Source: Actinomycetes bacterium (GTDB taxonomy: Bacteria > Actinomycetota > Acidimicrobiia > Acidimicrobiales > Acidimicrobiaceae). Taken from it: a stretch of DNA of 64,000 bases. The DNA lies in contig JAJZLS010000068.1 of NCBI GenBank assembly GCA_021803345.1, positions 38,876 through 102,875 on the forward strand, read 5' to 3'. Of the stretch, positions 27,255 through 35,927 are shown one piece after another. A model generated the notes under the pieces. It searched no databases, had not been told where the DNA came from, and saw only the letters and a list, made by a program, of their open reading frames with translations. The position numbers and the translations under genes are program-made. Position 1 is the first letter of the stretch, and every line of letters begins with the position of its first letter.

Positions 27255-28175
27255 ATGTCAAAAATCGATTTGAGCACCTCAGTCGGCTCCTTACGGCTTC
27301 CCAATCCGGTAATGAGTGCTGCCGGAACTTCAGGGCATGGCGCAGAACTGCAAGATTATATGGACCTGTCTTCAATTGGATGCATGGTTGTCAAGTCTCT
27401 GAGTCATTTTTCATGGGAGGGCAACCCTCCTCCCCGGATCACCGGTGCCGGGCCAGGAATGCTTAATTCTGTCGGACTTCAGGGTCCAGGAATAGAGAGC
27501 TGGAAGCAGACTCATCTCCCAGAGCTGATCAAGAGCGGTGCAAGAGCGATGGTATCGGTTTGGGGCAGGACTGTGGAGGATTTTTACTTAGCCAGGGAAG
27601 CTTTAGATGACCTTCCCCCTCAAGTGATTGCGGTAGAAGTCAATGTTTCCTGCCCCAATTTGGAAGATCGGTCCAATATGTTCGCCCATTCAGCTAAAGC
27701 CACCTATGAGGTTATCAGACAGTTTGAGGGCTTTAGATTGCCAGTCTTTGCCAAATTATCTCCAAATACCCATCAGCTTGTGGAAATAGCTCAAAGTGCG
27801 GTCGATGCCGGAGCCAGCGGGCTGACGATCGCAAACACTTTGCTTGGAATGCGCATCAACACTAAAACCAGAAAACCAGCTTTGGGTGCAATAAGGGGCG
27901 GATTGTCAGGAGTTAGCATTCACCCTGTCAGTGTGAGATCGGTTTACGACGTTCACCAGGCTATGCCCGAAGTTCCGATCATCGGGGTCGGGGGAGTTAG
28001 TACTGGGGCTGAAGCCATAGAGCTGATACTGGCTGGATCAAGTGCAGTCCAGGTTGGCACCGCTACCTTCATTGAACCCCGGGCGATGGCCCGGATCATT
28101 GAAGAGATTGATCAGTGGTGCCAGGACAATGACGTTTCTAGTATATCGGAGCTGGTGGGTGCAGCACACAGGTAG
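27255..28175 (+). CDS. pyrD: Dihydroorotate dehydrogenase, class 1 (PyrDB-like)
   Basis: 306 residues. It oxidises dihydroorotate to orotate with FMN. The catalytic cysteine motif VEVNVSCPNLEDR and the FMN phosphate segment IGVGGVSTGAEAIELILAGS are clear, and the cysteine base marks the soluble class 1 enzymes. The sequence resembles class 1B, which normally works with PyrK; no pyrK lies next to it here, although it usually sits between carB and pyrD. ATG 27255 has GGAGG about ten bases upstream. It overlaps pyrF by 17 bases. Confidence 0.93.
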   Translation: MSKIDLSTSVGSLRLPNPVMSAAGTSGHGAELQDYMDLSSIGCMVVKSLSHFSWEGNPPPRITGAGPGMLNSVGLQGPGIESWKQTHLPELIKSGARAMVSVWGRTVEDFYLAREALDDLPPQVIAVEVNVSCPNLEDRSNMFAHSAKATYEVIRQFEGFRLPVFAKLSPNTHQLVEIAQSAVDAGASGLTIANTLLGMRINTKTRKPALGAIRGGLSGVSIHPVSVRSVYDVHQAMPEVPIIGVGGVSTGAEAIELILAGSSAVQVGTATFIEPRAMARIIEEIDQWCQDNDVSSISELVGAAHR

Positions 28176-28884
28176 AGCTGAGTCAATAAATGATCGTTTA
28201 GCTTTGGCATTAGATACTGATGATCTACCAACTGCGCTTGATTGGGCAAGGGGAGTCAAAGGAATCTTTGGAGTTGTAAAGGTGGGACTTGAGCTCTTTA
28301 GCGCAGTTGGACCGAAGTCTATAGACCCTTTACTTGACATGGGATTCAAAGTTTTTCTTGATCTCAAGCTGCATGACATCCCAAATACGGTTGAAAAGGC
28401 GTCCGGGGCGGTTGCCAGGTTTGGGGTGTCATATTTGACCGTACACTCCTGTGGAGGCGAGAAAATGGTTGAGGCGGCTCTGAGGGGACTAAGTCAAGGG
28501 TCTGAGACTGCGGGGACAAAGATGCCAATGCTACTCGGAGTGACTATTTTGACTTCGGATGAAGCGGCTGATCGCTCAGTGATAGGGGAGAGGCTCTCGA
28601 TTCTTAGCCGAGCTGGGGTAACAGGCCTTGTTTGTGCCGCCACCGACCTGGATTTTGTCAGCAGCCTTGGACCGGAATTTTTCAAGGTTGTTCCTGGAAT
28701 CAGAAGAGAGACGGACCTGCTCGGTGACCAGGTAAGGGTATCCACACCTGCCGCTGCAATCTCGGCTGGAGCCGATCTGTTGGTTATCGGAAGGCCGATA
28801 ACCAACTCCCCTAATCCTGCTGGTGAGGCCGAGAACTTTCGCAATTGCGTGGCTGAAACGTTGAATTCCTCCCAAAATCGATAA
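28159..28884 (+). CDS. pyrF: Orotidine 5'-phosphate decarboxylase
   Basis: 241 residues. It makes UMP from OMP, ending the pathway. The active-site motif FLDLKLHDIPNTV (Asp-x-Lys-x-x-Asp) and the phosphate-binding end LLVIGRPITNSPNP are present. The frame is open from 28042, but that part is a shadow of pyrD; GTG 28159, with GGAG seven bases upstream, gives the normal N-terminus with NDRLALALDT. It overlaps the end of pyrD, which implies translational coupling. Confidence 0.94.
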   Translation: MQHTGRAESINDRLALALDTDDLPTALDWARGVKGIFGVVKVGLELFSAVGPKSIDPLLDMGFKVFLDLKLHDIPNTVEKASGAVARFGVSYLTVHSCGGEKMVEAALRGLSQGSETAGTKMPMLLGVTILTSDEAADRSVIGERLSILSRAGVTGLVCAATDLDFVSSLGPEFFKVVPGIRRETDLLGDQVRVSTPAAAISAGADLLVIGRPITNSPNPAGEAENFRNCVAETLNSSQNR

Positions 28885-28918
28885 TTTTTCACTTTTTTTA
28901 GGGAAATATGCCAACTTT

Positions 28919-28962
28919 TGCAAATAAGTGCAGCACGACGCCGAAATATCGGCTAATTTGCA
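28919..28962. promoter_or_regulatory. Cruciform-like element before the mIHF gene
   Basis: TGCAAAT (28919-28925) and ATTTGCA (28956-28962) are perfect inverted arms. Between them lies a second hairpin, GCCGA-aata-TCGGC (28940-28953). It ends four bases before the mIHF start codon, so it may form an RNA structure at the ribosome site or be a site for autoregulation. Confidence 0.4.
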
Positions 28963-28966
28963 GATT

Positions 28967-29287
28967 ATGCCTTTGCCTCCATCTTTAACACCAGAGCAGC
29001 GGTCAGCAGCGCTTGAGAAAGCAGCTGAGGCGCGCCGCCAGAGAGCTGAATTAAAAGAGAAGCTTAAGATGGGTACTGTTACCCTTTCTTCGCTTCTGGA
29101 CCGAGCATCAAAAGAAGAGCTAGTGGGGAAGATGAAAGTCGTCTCCGTCCTTGAATCCCTCCCAGGGATTGGAAAGGTAAAAGCTCGGAAGTTGATGGAA
29201 CAGATTGGAATTAGCGAGACTCGCAGATTGCAGGGTCTTGGAGCCAATCAGCGAGCCCGTCTCATTGAGGAGACTTCTCGCTCCTGA
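28967..29287 (+). CDS. mihF: Actinobacterial integration host factor (mIHF)
   Basis: 106 residues. It is a small basic nucleoid protein typical of actinobacteria, unrelated in fold to E. coli IHF; it has a long N-terminal helix and an H2TH domain. The helix (TPEQRSAALEKAAEARRQRAEL, in pieces) and the DNA-binding SLPGIGKVKARKLMEQIGI are clear. ATG 28967 gives the usual MPLPPSLTPEQR start; the open frame upstream to 28928 is not needed. Its position between pyrF and gmk is the standard actinobacterial order. Its stop TGA overlaps the proposed gmk start. Confidence 0.95.
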   Translation: MPLPPSLTPEQRSAALEKAAEARRQRAELKEKLKMGTVTLSSLLDRASKEELVGKMKVVSVLESLPGIGKVKARKLMEQIGISETRRLQGLGANQRARLIEETSRS

Positions 29288-29820
29288 TAATAGTTATTTG
29301 TGGACCGGGTGGCGTTGGTAAAGGTACCATCGCTTCTCGGCTGACGGATATGAATAAAGATTTGATATTGAGCCGTTCATGGACCACTAGGGCGCGTCGT
29401 TCTGGTGAAAGTGGCGGCTCATATAATTTCGTGTCCCGGGAAGAGTTCGAGAAAGCTATTTCTGAGGATCAGTTCTACGAATGGGCAGAATTTCTGGGTA
29501 ACTTGTATGGAACTCCCAAACCAAGCCCGGACATGGACCGCGACCTGTTATTGGAGATCGACATACAGGGTGCTGAACAGGTGCGGGCCAAGGATCCTTC
29601 AGCGGTGGTAATTCTTGTAGTAGCACCTTCCACGGAGGAGCAACGCAAGAGAATGCTATCGCGTGGCGATGATCCCGAAAGCGTGGTTCAAAGGGTGTTG
29701 GTGGGAACCGATGAGATTGAACGTGCTAAAAAATTTGCCAACTATCTGGTAGTCAATGACGATTTAGACAGAGCAGTTGGTGAAATTTCATCTATAATCA
29801 ATTCCTTACGGTCTAATTGA
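29284..29820 (+). CDS. gmk: Guanylate kinase, apparent CTG start
   Basis: 178 residues if read from CTG 29284. It phosphorylates GMP to GDP. The P-loop ICGPGGVGKGT lies at 29296-29328, upstream of the first ATG (29350), so an ATG start would delete the ATP site. The frame is closed by TGA at 29266-29268, and between there and the P-loop there is no ATG, GTG or TTG. CTG 29284 overlaps the mIHF stop as CTGA, gives a normal-length N-terminus, and has GAGGAG about eleven bases upstream. ATA at 29287 or 29290 are alternatives. The GMP-binding parts SRSWTTRARRSGE and YEWAEFLGNLYGTP are normal. Confidence 0.85.
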   Translation: MIIVICGPGGVGKGTIASRLTDMNKDLILSRSWTTRARRSGESGGSYNFVSREEFEKAISEDQFYEWAEFLGNLYGTPKPSPDMDRDLLLEIDIQGAEQVRAKDPSAVVILVVAPSTEEQRKRMLSRGDDPESVVQRVLVGTDEIERAKKFANYLVVNDDLDRAVGEISSIINSLRSN

Positions 29821-29851
29821 ACCGAAATTTATTTCCAGACCAGGAGATCTT

Positions 29852-30202
29852 GTGGCTGAACAGTCGAATCTTTCAATGATGATGCCTCCAGTCGAGAACC
29901 TTCTCGAACTGGTGGATTCAAAATTTACTTTGGTGACCATCTCAGCCCGTAGGGCAAGGCAGATTAATGCCTATTTTTCCAGACTCGGTGACGGTATCGG
30001 ATCGATAGTTCCTCCACAGGTTGACTCGATAAGCAAAAAAGCGCTTTCGGTAGCTTTCGAAGAGATTGCAGCGGGTAAGATCACTTACTCAAGGCCCGAT
30101 CCCAATGCCGTGGTGGAAGAGCCGGAAGAATCAGAAGCTGAGGAATTCTTGCTCGAGCTGGAAGGCGAACCAGAACAGGAAGGCGAGCAACCGGATCTTT
30201 AG
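29852..30202 (+). CDS. rpoZ: RNA polymerase omega subunit
   Basis: 116 residues. Omega helps assemble RNA polymerase. The conserved segment FTLVTISARRARQIN followed by KKALSVAFEEIAAGKI is typical. A long acidic tail (EEPEESEAEEFLLELEGEPE) replaces the usual short end. The GTG start at 29852 has AGGAGA five bases upstream. Neighbours gmk and coaBC match the common order. Confidence 0.94.
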   Translation: MAEQSNLSMMMPPVENLLELVDSKFTLVTISARRARQINAYFSRLGDGIGSIVPPQVDSISKKALSVAFEEIAAGKITYSRPDPNAVVEEPEESEAEEFLLELEGEPEQEGEQPDL

Positions 30203-30286
30203 GAACATCGGCAAGCGGTCGTTTGGTTCAAAGATTTATCCATTGCAGGTATGCCTGCAGCCATTGTTGGCCTAGGATTTAGGCAA

Positions 30287-31504
30287 ATGTCGAATATCAC
30301 TTACTTATCTGGTAAGAGGGTTGTTTTAGGTGTGGGCGGTGGCATAGCCGCGTACAAGTCGGTGGAGCTCTTACGCAGACTTATCGACCTTGGGGCCTAT
30401 GTGTCTCCTGTTCTAACCAGTTCGGCCCTGAGGTTCGTAGGGGAAACCACGTTTTCGGCGTTAGCCTCCGAACCGGCCAGAACCTCGTTGTTCGATGACA
30501 GGGATCCGATTCCTCACACTCATCTGGGACAAAACTGCGATCTTTTACTAATAGCTCCTGCAACCGCGGATCTGATAGCACGATGTGCCACTGGCCTGGC
30601 AGATGATCTTTTGACCACCACCCTTATAGCAACTCGGGCGCCAGTGATTATGGTCGCCGCTATGCACAGCGAGATGTGGGAGCATGCCAGTGTCCAGGCA
30701 AATATAGCCACGTTGCGTTCAAGAGGAGTTATTGTGCTTGAACCCGAGGTTGGTCGGCTGGCCGGAGGCGATTTCGGAGTAGGCCGCTTGGCCTCTGTCG
30801 ATCAGGTACTGGCCGCTATTGAGCAGTGCCTGGCTCAATCCGGGATACTCAAGGGCAAAAAGGTTCTGGTAACCGCAGGGGGTACCAGAGAGGCAATTGA
30901 TCCGGTCAGATATATTGGAAATAGGTCGTCCGGAAAACAAGGGATTGCTTTTGCCAAGATGGCCTCCCAGCTTGGGGCGGAGGTGGTTTTGGTTACCACA
31001 GTGGCGGTTGATTCTGTTCCTAATTGTCAGATTGTGATGGTGGAATCTGCCAGCGAGATGATGGACGCGGTGATGGGAGCGTTCCCCAGCGCCGATATGG
31101 TTGTAATGGCCGCTGCGGTGGCGGATTTCAGGCCCAAACGGATAAGTTCCACCAAGCTGAAGAAGTCTTTCGGGACTCCGGAAATCGTTCTTGAACCTAC
31201 AGATGATATCCTTGCTGAGTTGGGACGTAAGAAAAGGCCAGATCAGATTGTTATCGGTTTTGCCGCAGAGACCGGTGATCCAGGTGCTGAGGCAGCCAGG
31301 AAGCTAGAGGATAAGAACGCTGATTTCATTGTGGCAAATAATGTGCTTGAGCCAGGGTCAGGTTTTTCGACCGATACTAACCGGGTGACCCTGGTCGGAA
31401 AAGATTCGACGACAGAATTTGAGATTGCTTCAAAGACCCAGGTGGCTGACAAGGTTCTCCAAATGGCGACAAAGTGGGCTTGCGAGAACGGAATTTGGGT
31501 TTGA
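30287..31504 (+). CDS. coaBC: Bifunctional phosphopantothenoylcysteine decarboxylase/synthase
   Basis: 405 residues from ATG 30287. It carries two steps of coenzyme A synthesis. The N-terminal flavoprotein CoaC part has the catalytic His in IPHTHLG and the VAAMHSEMW segment. The C-terminal CoaB part begins with VTAGGTREAIDPVRYIGNRS and has the STKLKKS lysine stretch. An upstream ATG at 30251 is possible but adds residues without family similarity. Confidence 0.93.
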   Translation: MSNITYLSGKRVVLGVGGGIAAYKSVELLRRLIDLGAYVSPVLTSSALRFVGETTFSALASEPARTSLFDDRDPIPHTHLGQNCDLLLIAPATADLIARCATGLADDLLTTTLIATRAPVIMVAAMHSEMWEHASVQANIATLRSRGVIVLEPEVGRLAGGDFGVGRLASVDQVLAAIEQCLAQSGILKGKKVLVTAGGTREAIDPVRYIGNRSSGKQGIAFAKMASQLGAEVVLVTTVAVDSVPNCQIVMVESASEMMDAVMGAFPSADMVVMAAAVADFRPKRISSTKLKKSFGTPEIVLEPTDDILAELGRKKRPDQIVIGFAAETGDPGAEAARKLEDKNADFIVANNVLEPGSGFSTDTNRVTLVGKDSTTEFEIASKTQVADKVLQMATKWACENGIWV

Positions 31505-31531
31505 AGATTTTATATGAGAGGAGAGCTTAGG

Positions 31532-32722
31532 GTGAGATACACCTTTACTTCTGAATCAGTTACAGAAGGTCATCCAGACAAGATGGCAGATCAGATTTCC
31601 GATGCCGTTCTTGATGCAATTCTCGCAGAAGATCCCATGGGAAGGGTGGCCTGCGAGACGCTTCTCACCACTGGGCTGGTAGTTGTAGCTGGCGAGATCA
31701 CCACCAGCACCTATGTCGATATCCCCAGAATCGTTAGAAAAACTGTCTGCGAAATAGGATACGACAGGGAGTCATACGGATTCGACGGCAATACCTGCGG
31801 GGTCGTGGTTTCCATTGGAGAGCAGTCGCCGGATATTTCCCAGGGTGTTTCCCGTGGGTATGAGGTGCGAAATGATCTTCCCCATCTGGACGATCTTGAT
31901 CTTCAGGGTGCAGGTGACCAGGGGATGATGTTTGGTTACGCCTGCAATGAGACGCCGGACCTGATGCCGCTTCCAATTTGGCTGGCACACAGATTAGCCC
32001 AGAGGCTTTCCGAAGTTCGCAGAGCTAACGTTCTTCCATATTTGCGCCCGGACGGCAAGACCCAGGTCACGGTGGAGTATGAAGGTTCAAAGCCGGTGGC
32101 GCTGAAGACGGTTGTGATCTCAACCCAACATCAGCCTGGAATAGATTTAGGGACTCTTCTACTGCCTGACTTGACTGAATCAGTAATCCAGCCAATGCTT
32201 CCAAAAGATCTCGACAGTTCAAAGCTTCGAATTTTGACCAATCCTTCCGGACGTTTTGAACTTGGAGGTCCTCACGCAGACGCCGGTCTTACCGGCCGAA
32301 AAATCATTGTCGATACCTATGGAGGAATGGCCCGCCATGGTGGCGGGGCATTTTCCGGCAAAGACCCGTCCAAGGTCGATCGTTCCGGAGCATATGCCGC
32401 ACGGTGGGTTGCCAAACACGTGGTCGCATCTGGGGCGGCAGACCGTTGTGAAATTCAGGTCGCCTATGCCATCGGAGTATCTAGGCCGGTATCAATTATG
32501 GTTGACACTTTCGGAACCGAGCAAATTAGTCCTGAGTCAATATCTAAAGCGATAGATCAAGTATTTGATCTCAGGCCTTTGGCAATAATTAGGGATCTGG
32601 ATTTGCGCAGACCTATCTACCGAAGGACAGCCGCCTATGGACACTTTGGCCGTTCGGATAAAGGTTTCAGCTGGGAGGAGACCTCCAAACTGAATGAGTT
32701 CAAGCAAGCGCTGGGCTTATAG
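31532..32722 (+). CDS. metK: S-adenosylmethionine synthetase
   Basis: 396 residues. It makes SAM from methionine and ATP. Strong signatures are [19 protein letters not shown], the ATP motif [12 protein letters not shown] and the P-loop-like [16 protein letters not shown] 31532, just after AGAGGAGAGCTTAGG, gives the usual start; ATG 31514 would add six residues. No SAM riboswitch is seen in the 27-base gap from coaBC. Confidence 0.97.
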   Translation: MRYTFTSESVTEGHPDKMADQISDAVLDAILAEDPMGRVACETLLTTGLVVVAGEITTSTYVDIPRIVRKTVCEIGYDRESYGFDGNTCGVVVSIGEQSPDISQGVSRGYEVRNDLPHLDDLDLQGAGDQGMMFGYACNETPDLMPLPIWLAHRLAQRLSEVRRANVLPYLRPDGKTQVTVEYEGSKPVALKTVVISTQHQPGIDLGTLLLPDLTESVIQPMLPKDLDSSKLRILTNPSGRFELGGPHADAGLTGRKIIVDTYGGMARHGGGAFSGKDPSKVDRSGAYAARWVAKHVVASGAADRCEIQVAYAIGVSRPVSIMVDTFGTEQISPESISKAIDQVFDLRPLAIIRDLDLRRPIYRRTAAYGHFGRSDKGFSWEETSKLNEFKQALGL

Positions 32723-32752
32723 AGAATCTCAAGGGAAGATGAAGCTGAAGAA

Positions 32753-34669
32753 ATGGGGGTGACTCCAGTCAGCGAAGAGACCGTTCTTAATGCCCAGGTA
32801 CTTATTGATTCGGTCGGGCTTTCTAAGGAGTTCACCTATCTTGTGCCGGAGAAGCTTGAGGAGAAGGTGGCGATTGGGAATTTTGTCTCCGTCCCCCTGG
32901 GTAACGTCCGGTCCAGAGGGTGGATAGTTGGCTTAAGAATCGTAAACAGGGGAGAACTCAACCAATCAGAGTTCAAGATTCTTCCTATTTACCGGGTCCT
33001 TGGAGGTGGTCCAAGTAGGGAAGTGCTGGCGCTTAGTAAATGGGCTGCCTGGCGCTTTATAGGTTCTCCGGTAAGTTTTTTAACCCATGCCAGTCCAAAG
33101 AAGAGAATTCAGCCATCTAAGACCGATCGCTCTGAATTTGAGTTCAGCTTCAATCTCTCAGCAGAGTCATTGAAGTCGAACCTGAACCGGCTGGAGGTGG
33201 TGAGAATCCCGCCAACCCACTCAAGACTTGACTGGCTGGTGGCCCACCTGGCATCTTTGGAGCAGAAGTCGGACAAGGTCCTGGTGGTATGTCCCACGCA
33301 AAGGATGGTGGAGCATTTTTCTTCCAATTTCAGGGATCTCGGCTATAGTGTTGCCATCTTCCCAGACCAGTTCGTCGAATGCCGCGATTCTGCTCAGCTT
33401 ATTTTCGGCGCTAGGTCGGCGGTATTTGCGACGGTTGAAAACCTGGCTCAGATAATCGTGGTTGACTCAGATGAACCGTCCCATCGGGAGAGTGCCGCTC
33501 CGTACTGGGATAGTTCCGAGGTTGCTCGTGCCAGGTCGCGCACGGGATGTAAGGCGGTGATACTCAGTTCCGCTCCAAGTCTTCAGATTTGTCACGGTGC
33601 AAAGGTTTATGGTCTTACCCGCAGCAGCGAAAGGGCCGGATGGCCAAAAGTACTGGTTGCAGACCTGGGTGATCCTGGGCATCAGGGCTCTTTAATATCT
33701 CCTGCGCTTCTGTCTCAGATAAAGACAGGATTGAAGCATATCGGCAGGCCTATCGAAAGCTTGAATTCTGGTCTTTTACATTTCAACGGGATTTTGGTTC
33801 TTTATAATCGGCTTGGCGGAGCTAGAACACTTGTTTGTTCCAAATGTGCCAATCCTGTGTCGTGTGTAAATTGTGCAACCACACTGATGCAGATATCACC
33901 TGTTTTGCGGGAAAGTTCCGGAGTGGAGAGAACGAGTGACCCGTATCGCAGGGCCAAAGAAACTGTTTCGGTGACAGATCTGATATGTCCTAAATGTAAA
34001 ACCAGGTATCCCGCGATTTGCACCAATTGTTTGTCTGGATCACTGAAGGTTGTGACATTTGGTATCAAGCGATTTTCTGCTCTGCTTGAGGCTGCTCTTA
34101 AAACCAGAGTGAGCGAGGTGGATGCTTCCTCTAAAGAACTTTCGAGCGATCTGGCTCCTATTGTGGTTGGGACTGAAGCAATATTTTCGAGGTTTCTAAG
34201 CGCCACCATGGTTGTGATTGCCGACTTCGACCACTATCTTTTTATGCCCAGTCTGGATGCGCAGGAAAAGGCCCTGTCGCTGCTTGCCAGGGCTTCGAGA
34301 TTGTTGCCACCGAGAAGCCAGGTGAGTGACTACGTGCCTCTTTACATACAGACCAGAGATCCAGACAATGTGGTGATAAAAGCGGTGATAGAGGGTGACC
34401 CCAGAAAGGTTCTTAGCGATGAGATGGCACTCAGGAAGCGGTTGAATCTTCCACCTTACGGGGCGATAGCCAGAGTGTCTGGTCCTTCAGCGGCAGCCTG
34501 GATTGAAAAATCAGAGATTGCTTTTAATTCTGATATTCAAATTGTCCCCATAGCCGATCAAAGTTTTGACCTCAGGGCCTCATCCCATAAAGTGCTTTTA
34601 GATCTTGTAGAAGACGCAAGACTAAAAGTTTCCTCCAGGGCGGTCAGATTTGAGGCTGACCCCGGCTAG
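32753..34669 (+). CDS. priA: PriA-like primosomal protein N', helicase motifs lost
   Basis: 638 residues. PriA restarts replication forks. The N-terminal 3'-DNA-binding domain (LIDSVGLSKEFTYLVPE) and the zinc-binding region with CSKCANPVSCVNC and CPKC/CTNC are clear. Walker A (GxGKT) is absent, and the DEEH box is replaced by IVVDSDEPSHRE, so ATPase activity is not expected. Such degenerate PriA proteins are known in actinobacteria, so this is probably a functional non-helicase form, not decay. It lies after metK, as in that phylum. Confidence 0.88.
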   Translation: MGVTPVSEETVLNAQVLIDSVGLSKEFTYLVPEKLEEKVAIGNFVSVPLGNVRSRGWIVGLRIVNRGELNQSEFKILPIYRVLGGGPSREVLALSKWAAWRFIGSPVSFLTHASPKKRIQPSKTDRSEFEFSFNLSAESLKSNLNRLEVVRIPPTHSRLDWLVAHLASLEQKSDKVLVVCPTQRMVEHFSSNFRDLGYSVAIFPDQFVECRDSAQLIFGARSAVFATVENLAQIIVVDSDEPSHRESAAPYWDSSEVARARSRTGCKAVILSSAPSLQICHGAKVYGLTRSSERAGWPKVLVADLGDPGHQGSLISPALLSQIKTGLKHIGRPIESLNSGLLHFNGILVLYNRLGGARTLVCSKCANPVSCVNCATTLMQISPVLRESSGVERTSDPYRRAKETVSVTDLICPKCKTRYPAICTNCLSGSLKVVTFGIKRFSALLEAALKTRVSEVDASSKELSSDLAPIVVGTEAIFSRFLSATMVVIADFDHYLFMPSLDAQEKALSLLARASRLLPPRSQVSDYVPLYIQTRDPDNVVIKAVIEGDPRKVLSDEMALRKRLNLPPYGAIARVSGPSAAAWIEKSEIAFNSDIQIVPIADQSFDLRASSHKVLLDLVEDARLKVSSRAVRFEADPG

Positions 34670-34932
34670 ACGGCAACTGAGGTAAATCATCAGGAAGCCA
34701 GCACTTGAGTTGGGATTTTGTGGTACACCGTTGTTCGGGGATTTTAAGGAATGCCCGTTTGAGAGTTTGGCCGTTATCTGGTAGGGGATTTCGCCTCGCA
34801 GGAGGTTTCTTTGGATCCTCCATCTTTCTTAGGGTGATGCGCTGGAGAGAATCACTGGTATTTGAAGGGTGGTCAAGGTACTACGAAAAACCGTAGGGTT
34901 TACAGCTGTGGACAACGTGCTGCAATGTAATT
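34670..34932. other. Intergenic region after priA
   Basis: About 260 bases without a supported gene. It contains a GGAGG/CCTCC inverted pair (34801-34805 and 34817-34821) and a small CTACG/CGTAG hairpin near 34880. These may be weak terminators of the upstream operon; neither has a T-run. Confidence 0.35.
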
Positions 34933-35322
34933 ATGTCAGTAAATGTTTCTGTTCGCCTCGAATACGGTCTTGCTGAGCGGCTTCGGGTCAGAGCTAGGGC
35001 TTCCGGCGTGAGCCTCTCAGATAGGCTTCGTCGTTACGTGGAAGAAGGGTTGCGCGCCGATGAACACCCAATGATTACCTTCCGTGACGGGCCAACGGGT
35101 CGGCGTGCAGGTTTGGTCGGTGGACCTGATGTTTGGGAAATTGCGATGTGGTTCGACGAAATTGTGGCTAACGGTGATGACCTCGGAGCGCGTGTCGCTG
35201 AATCTAATTTGAGCCGAACGCAAATAGACGCAGCCCTTCGTTATCGCAGCGCTTATCCGGAAGAGATTTCGGCAAGGATTGAGTTGCATCGACAAAGTTC
35301 GGCAGCCGCCGATGCACTGTGA
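34933..35322 (+). CDS. Antitoxin-like protein, ribbon-helix-helix plus DUF433-like region
   Basis: 129 residues. The N-terminus (VNVSVRLEYGLAERLRVRARASGVSLSDRLRRYVEEGL, in pieces) resembles a CopG/ribbon-helix-helix DNA-binding domain. The C-terminal half, with DVWEIAMWFDEIVANG and LSRTQIDAALRYRSAYPEEI, resembles DUF433 antitoxins. It overlaps the next gene by four bases (GTGA), the usual layout of an antitoxin-toxin operon, where the antitoxin also represses the operon. The family assignment is by eye and moderate. Confidence 0.68.
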   Translation: MSVNVSVRLEYGLAERLRVRARASGVSLSDRLRRYVEEGLRADEHPMITFRDGPTGRRAGLVGGPDVWEIAMWFDEIVANGDDLGARVAESNLSRTQIDAALRYRSAYPEEISARIELHRQSSAAADAL

Positions 35323-35672
35323 AGCTTCTGCTCGATGAGATGTACTCTCCGGCGTTGGCACAATCTCTGCGTGGCGCCGGCACTAATTGTCAAACCGTTT
35401 CTGAACTCGGACTAACGGGAATTTCGGACATAGATTTATTTGAGGCAGCTGTCGCGCAGGGATACTCTGTGCTTACCGAGAATGTGGCGGATTTCGTGCA
35501 AATCTGCGCGGATTGTATCAAAGGAGGATGTCACCATCCAGGTGTCCTGATAGCGCTTTCGACTCGATTTTCCCGGCGCCCAGCTGGAATGAGTTCTTTG
35601 GTTTCTGCCGTTCTGGCAGTTAGTTCTGAAATTATGGAGGATCAGGTCGTTTATCTCAGGCATTCGCCTTGA
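35319..35672 (+). CDS. DUF5615/PIN-like toxin candidate
   Basis: 117 residues. The start MKLLLDEMYSPALAQSLRGAG and the later VLTENVADFVQ and HHPGVLIALSTR match DUF5615 proteins, a small PIN-like family with an early Asp and a second acidic site. PIN toxins are metal-dependent RNases that cut RNA in bacterial stress or stabilise mobile DNA. The pairing with the preceding DUF433-like gene is a known toxin-antitoxin association. The pair lies in a small accessory island between priA and def. Confidence 0.72.
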   Translation: MKLLLDEMYSPALAQSLRGAGTNCQTVSELGLTGISDIDLFEAAVAQGYSVLTENVADFVQICADCIKGGCHHPGVLIALSTRFSRRPAGMSSLVSAVLAVSSEIMEDQVVYLRHSP

Positions 35673-35927
35673 CAGCGAACTTTCGAACTGCGATGTTTAC
35701 GCTCAGCCGGGTAGTCATCTGCTTTCTACCGATATCGGCGACAGTTTCTCTCAGAAATTGGCGGTAAGCGTTAGCTAGCGAAAGGCTAGAGAGTCAGCTC
35801 TTGAACGACAAAGTGGTATGAGCCTATGGTTAGGGGTCTTTCGGAATTTCCCTTAGATCACCTCCTCTGCCTAGCGACGATGCGATCTGAACTGTTTGTC
35901 CCCAATTGACAGTTTTTCCACCCGCCG
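35673..35927. other. Intergenic region between toxin gene and SCO6745-family gene
   Basis: About 255 bases between two genes that converge. A GCTAG-CGAAAGG-CTAG-like hairpin lies near 35773. A promoter-like TTGACA-17 bases-TATAGC is found at about 35908-35936, pointing into the 3' end of the minus-strand gene, so it could drive an antisense RNA. No frame is convincing. Confidence 0.3.

Noticed and set aside
28042-28158. Long N-terminal extension of pyrF
   Set aside because: It overlaps pyrD in another frame; GTG 28159 gives the family-typical start.
34705-34896. 63-codon frame after priA
   Set aside because: No ribosome site and Arg/Trp-rich random-looking sequence covering an inverted repeat.
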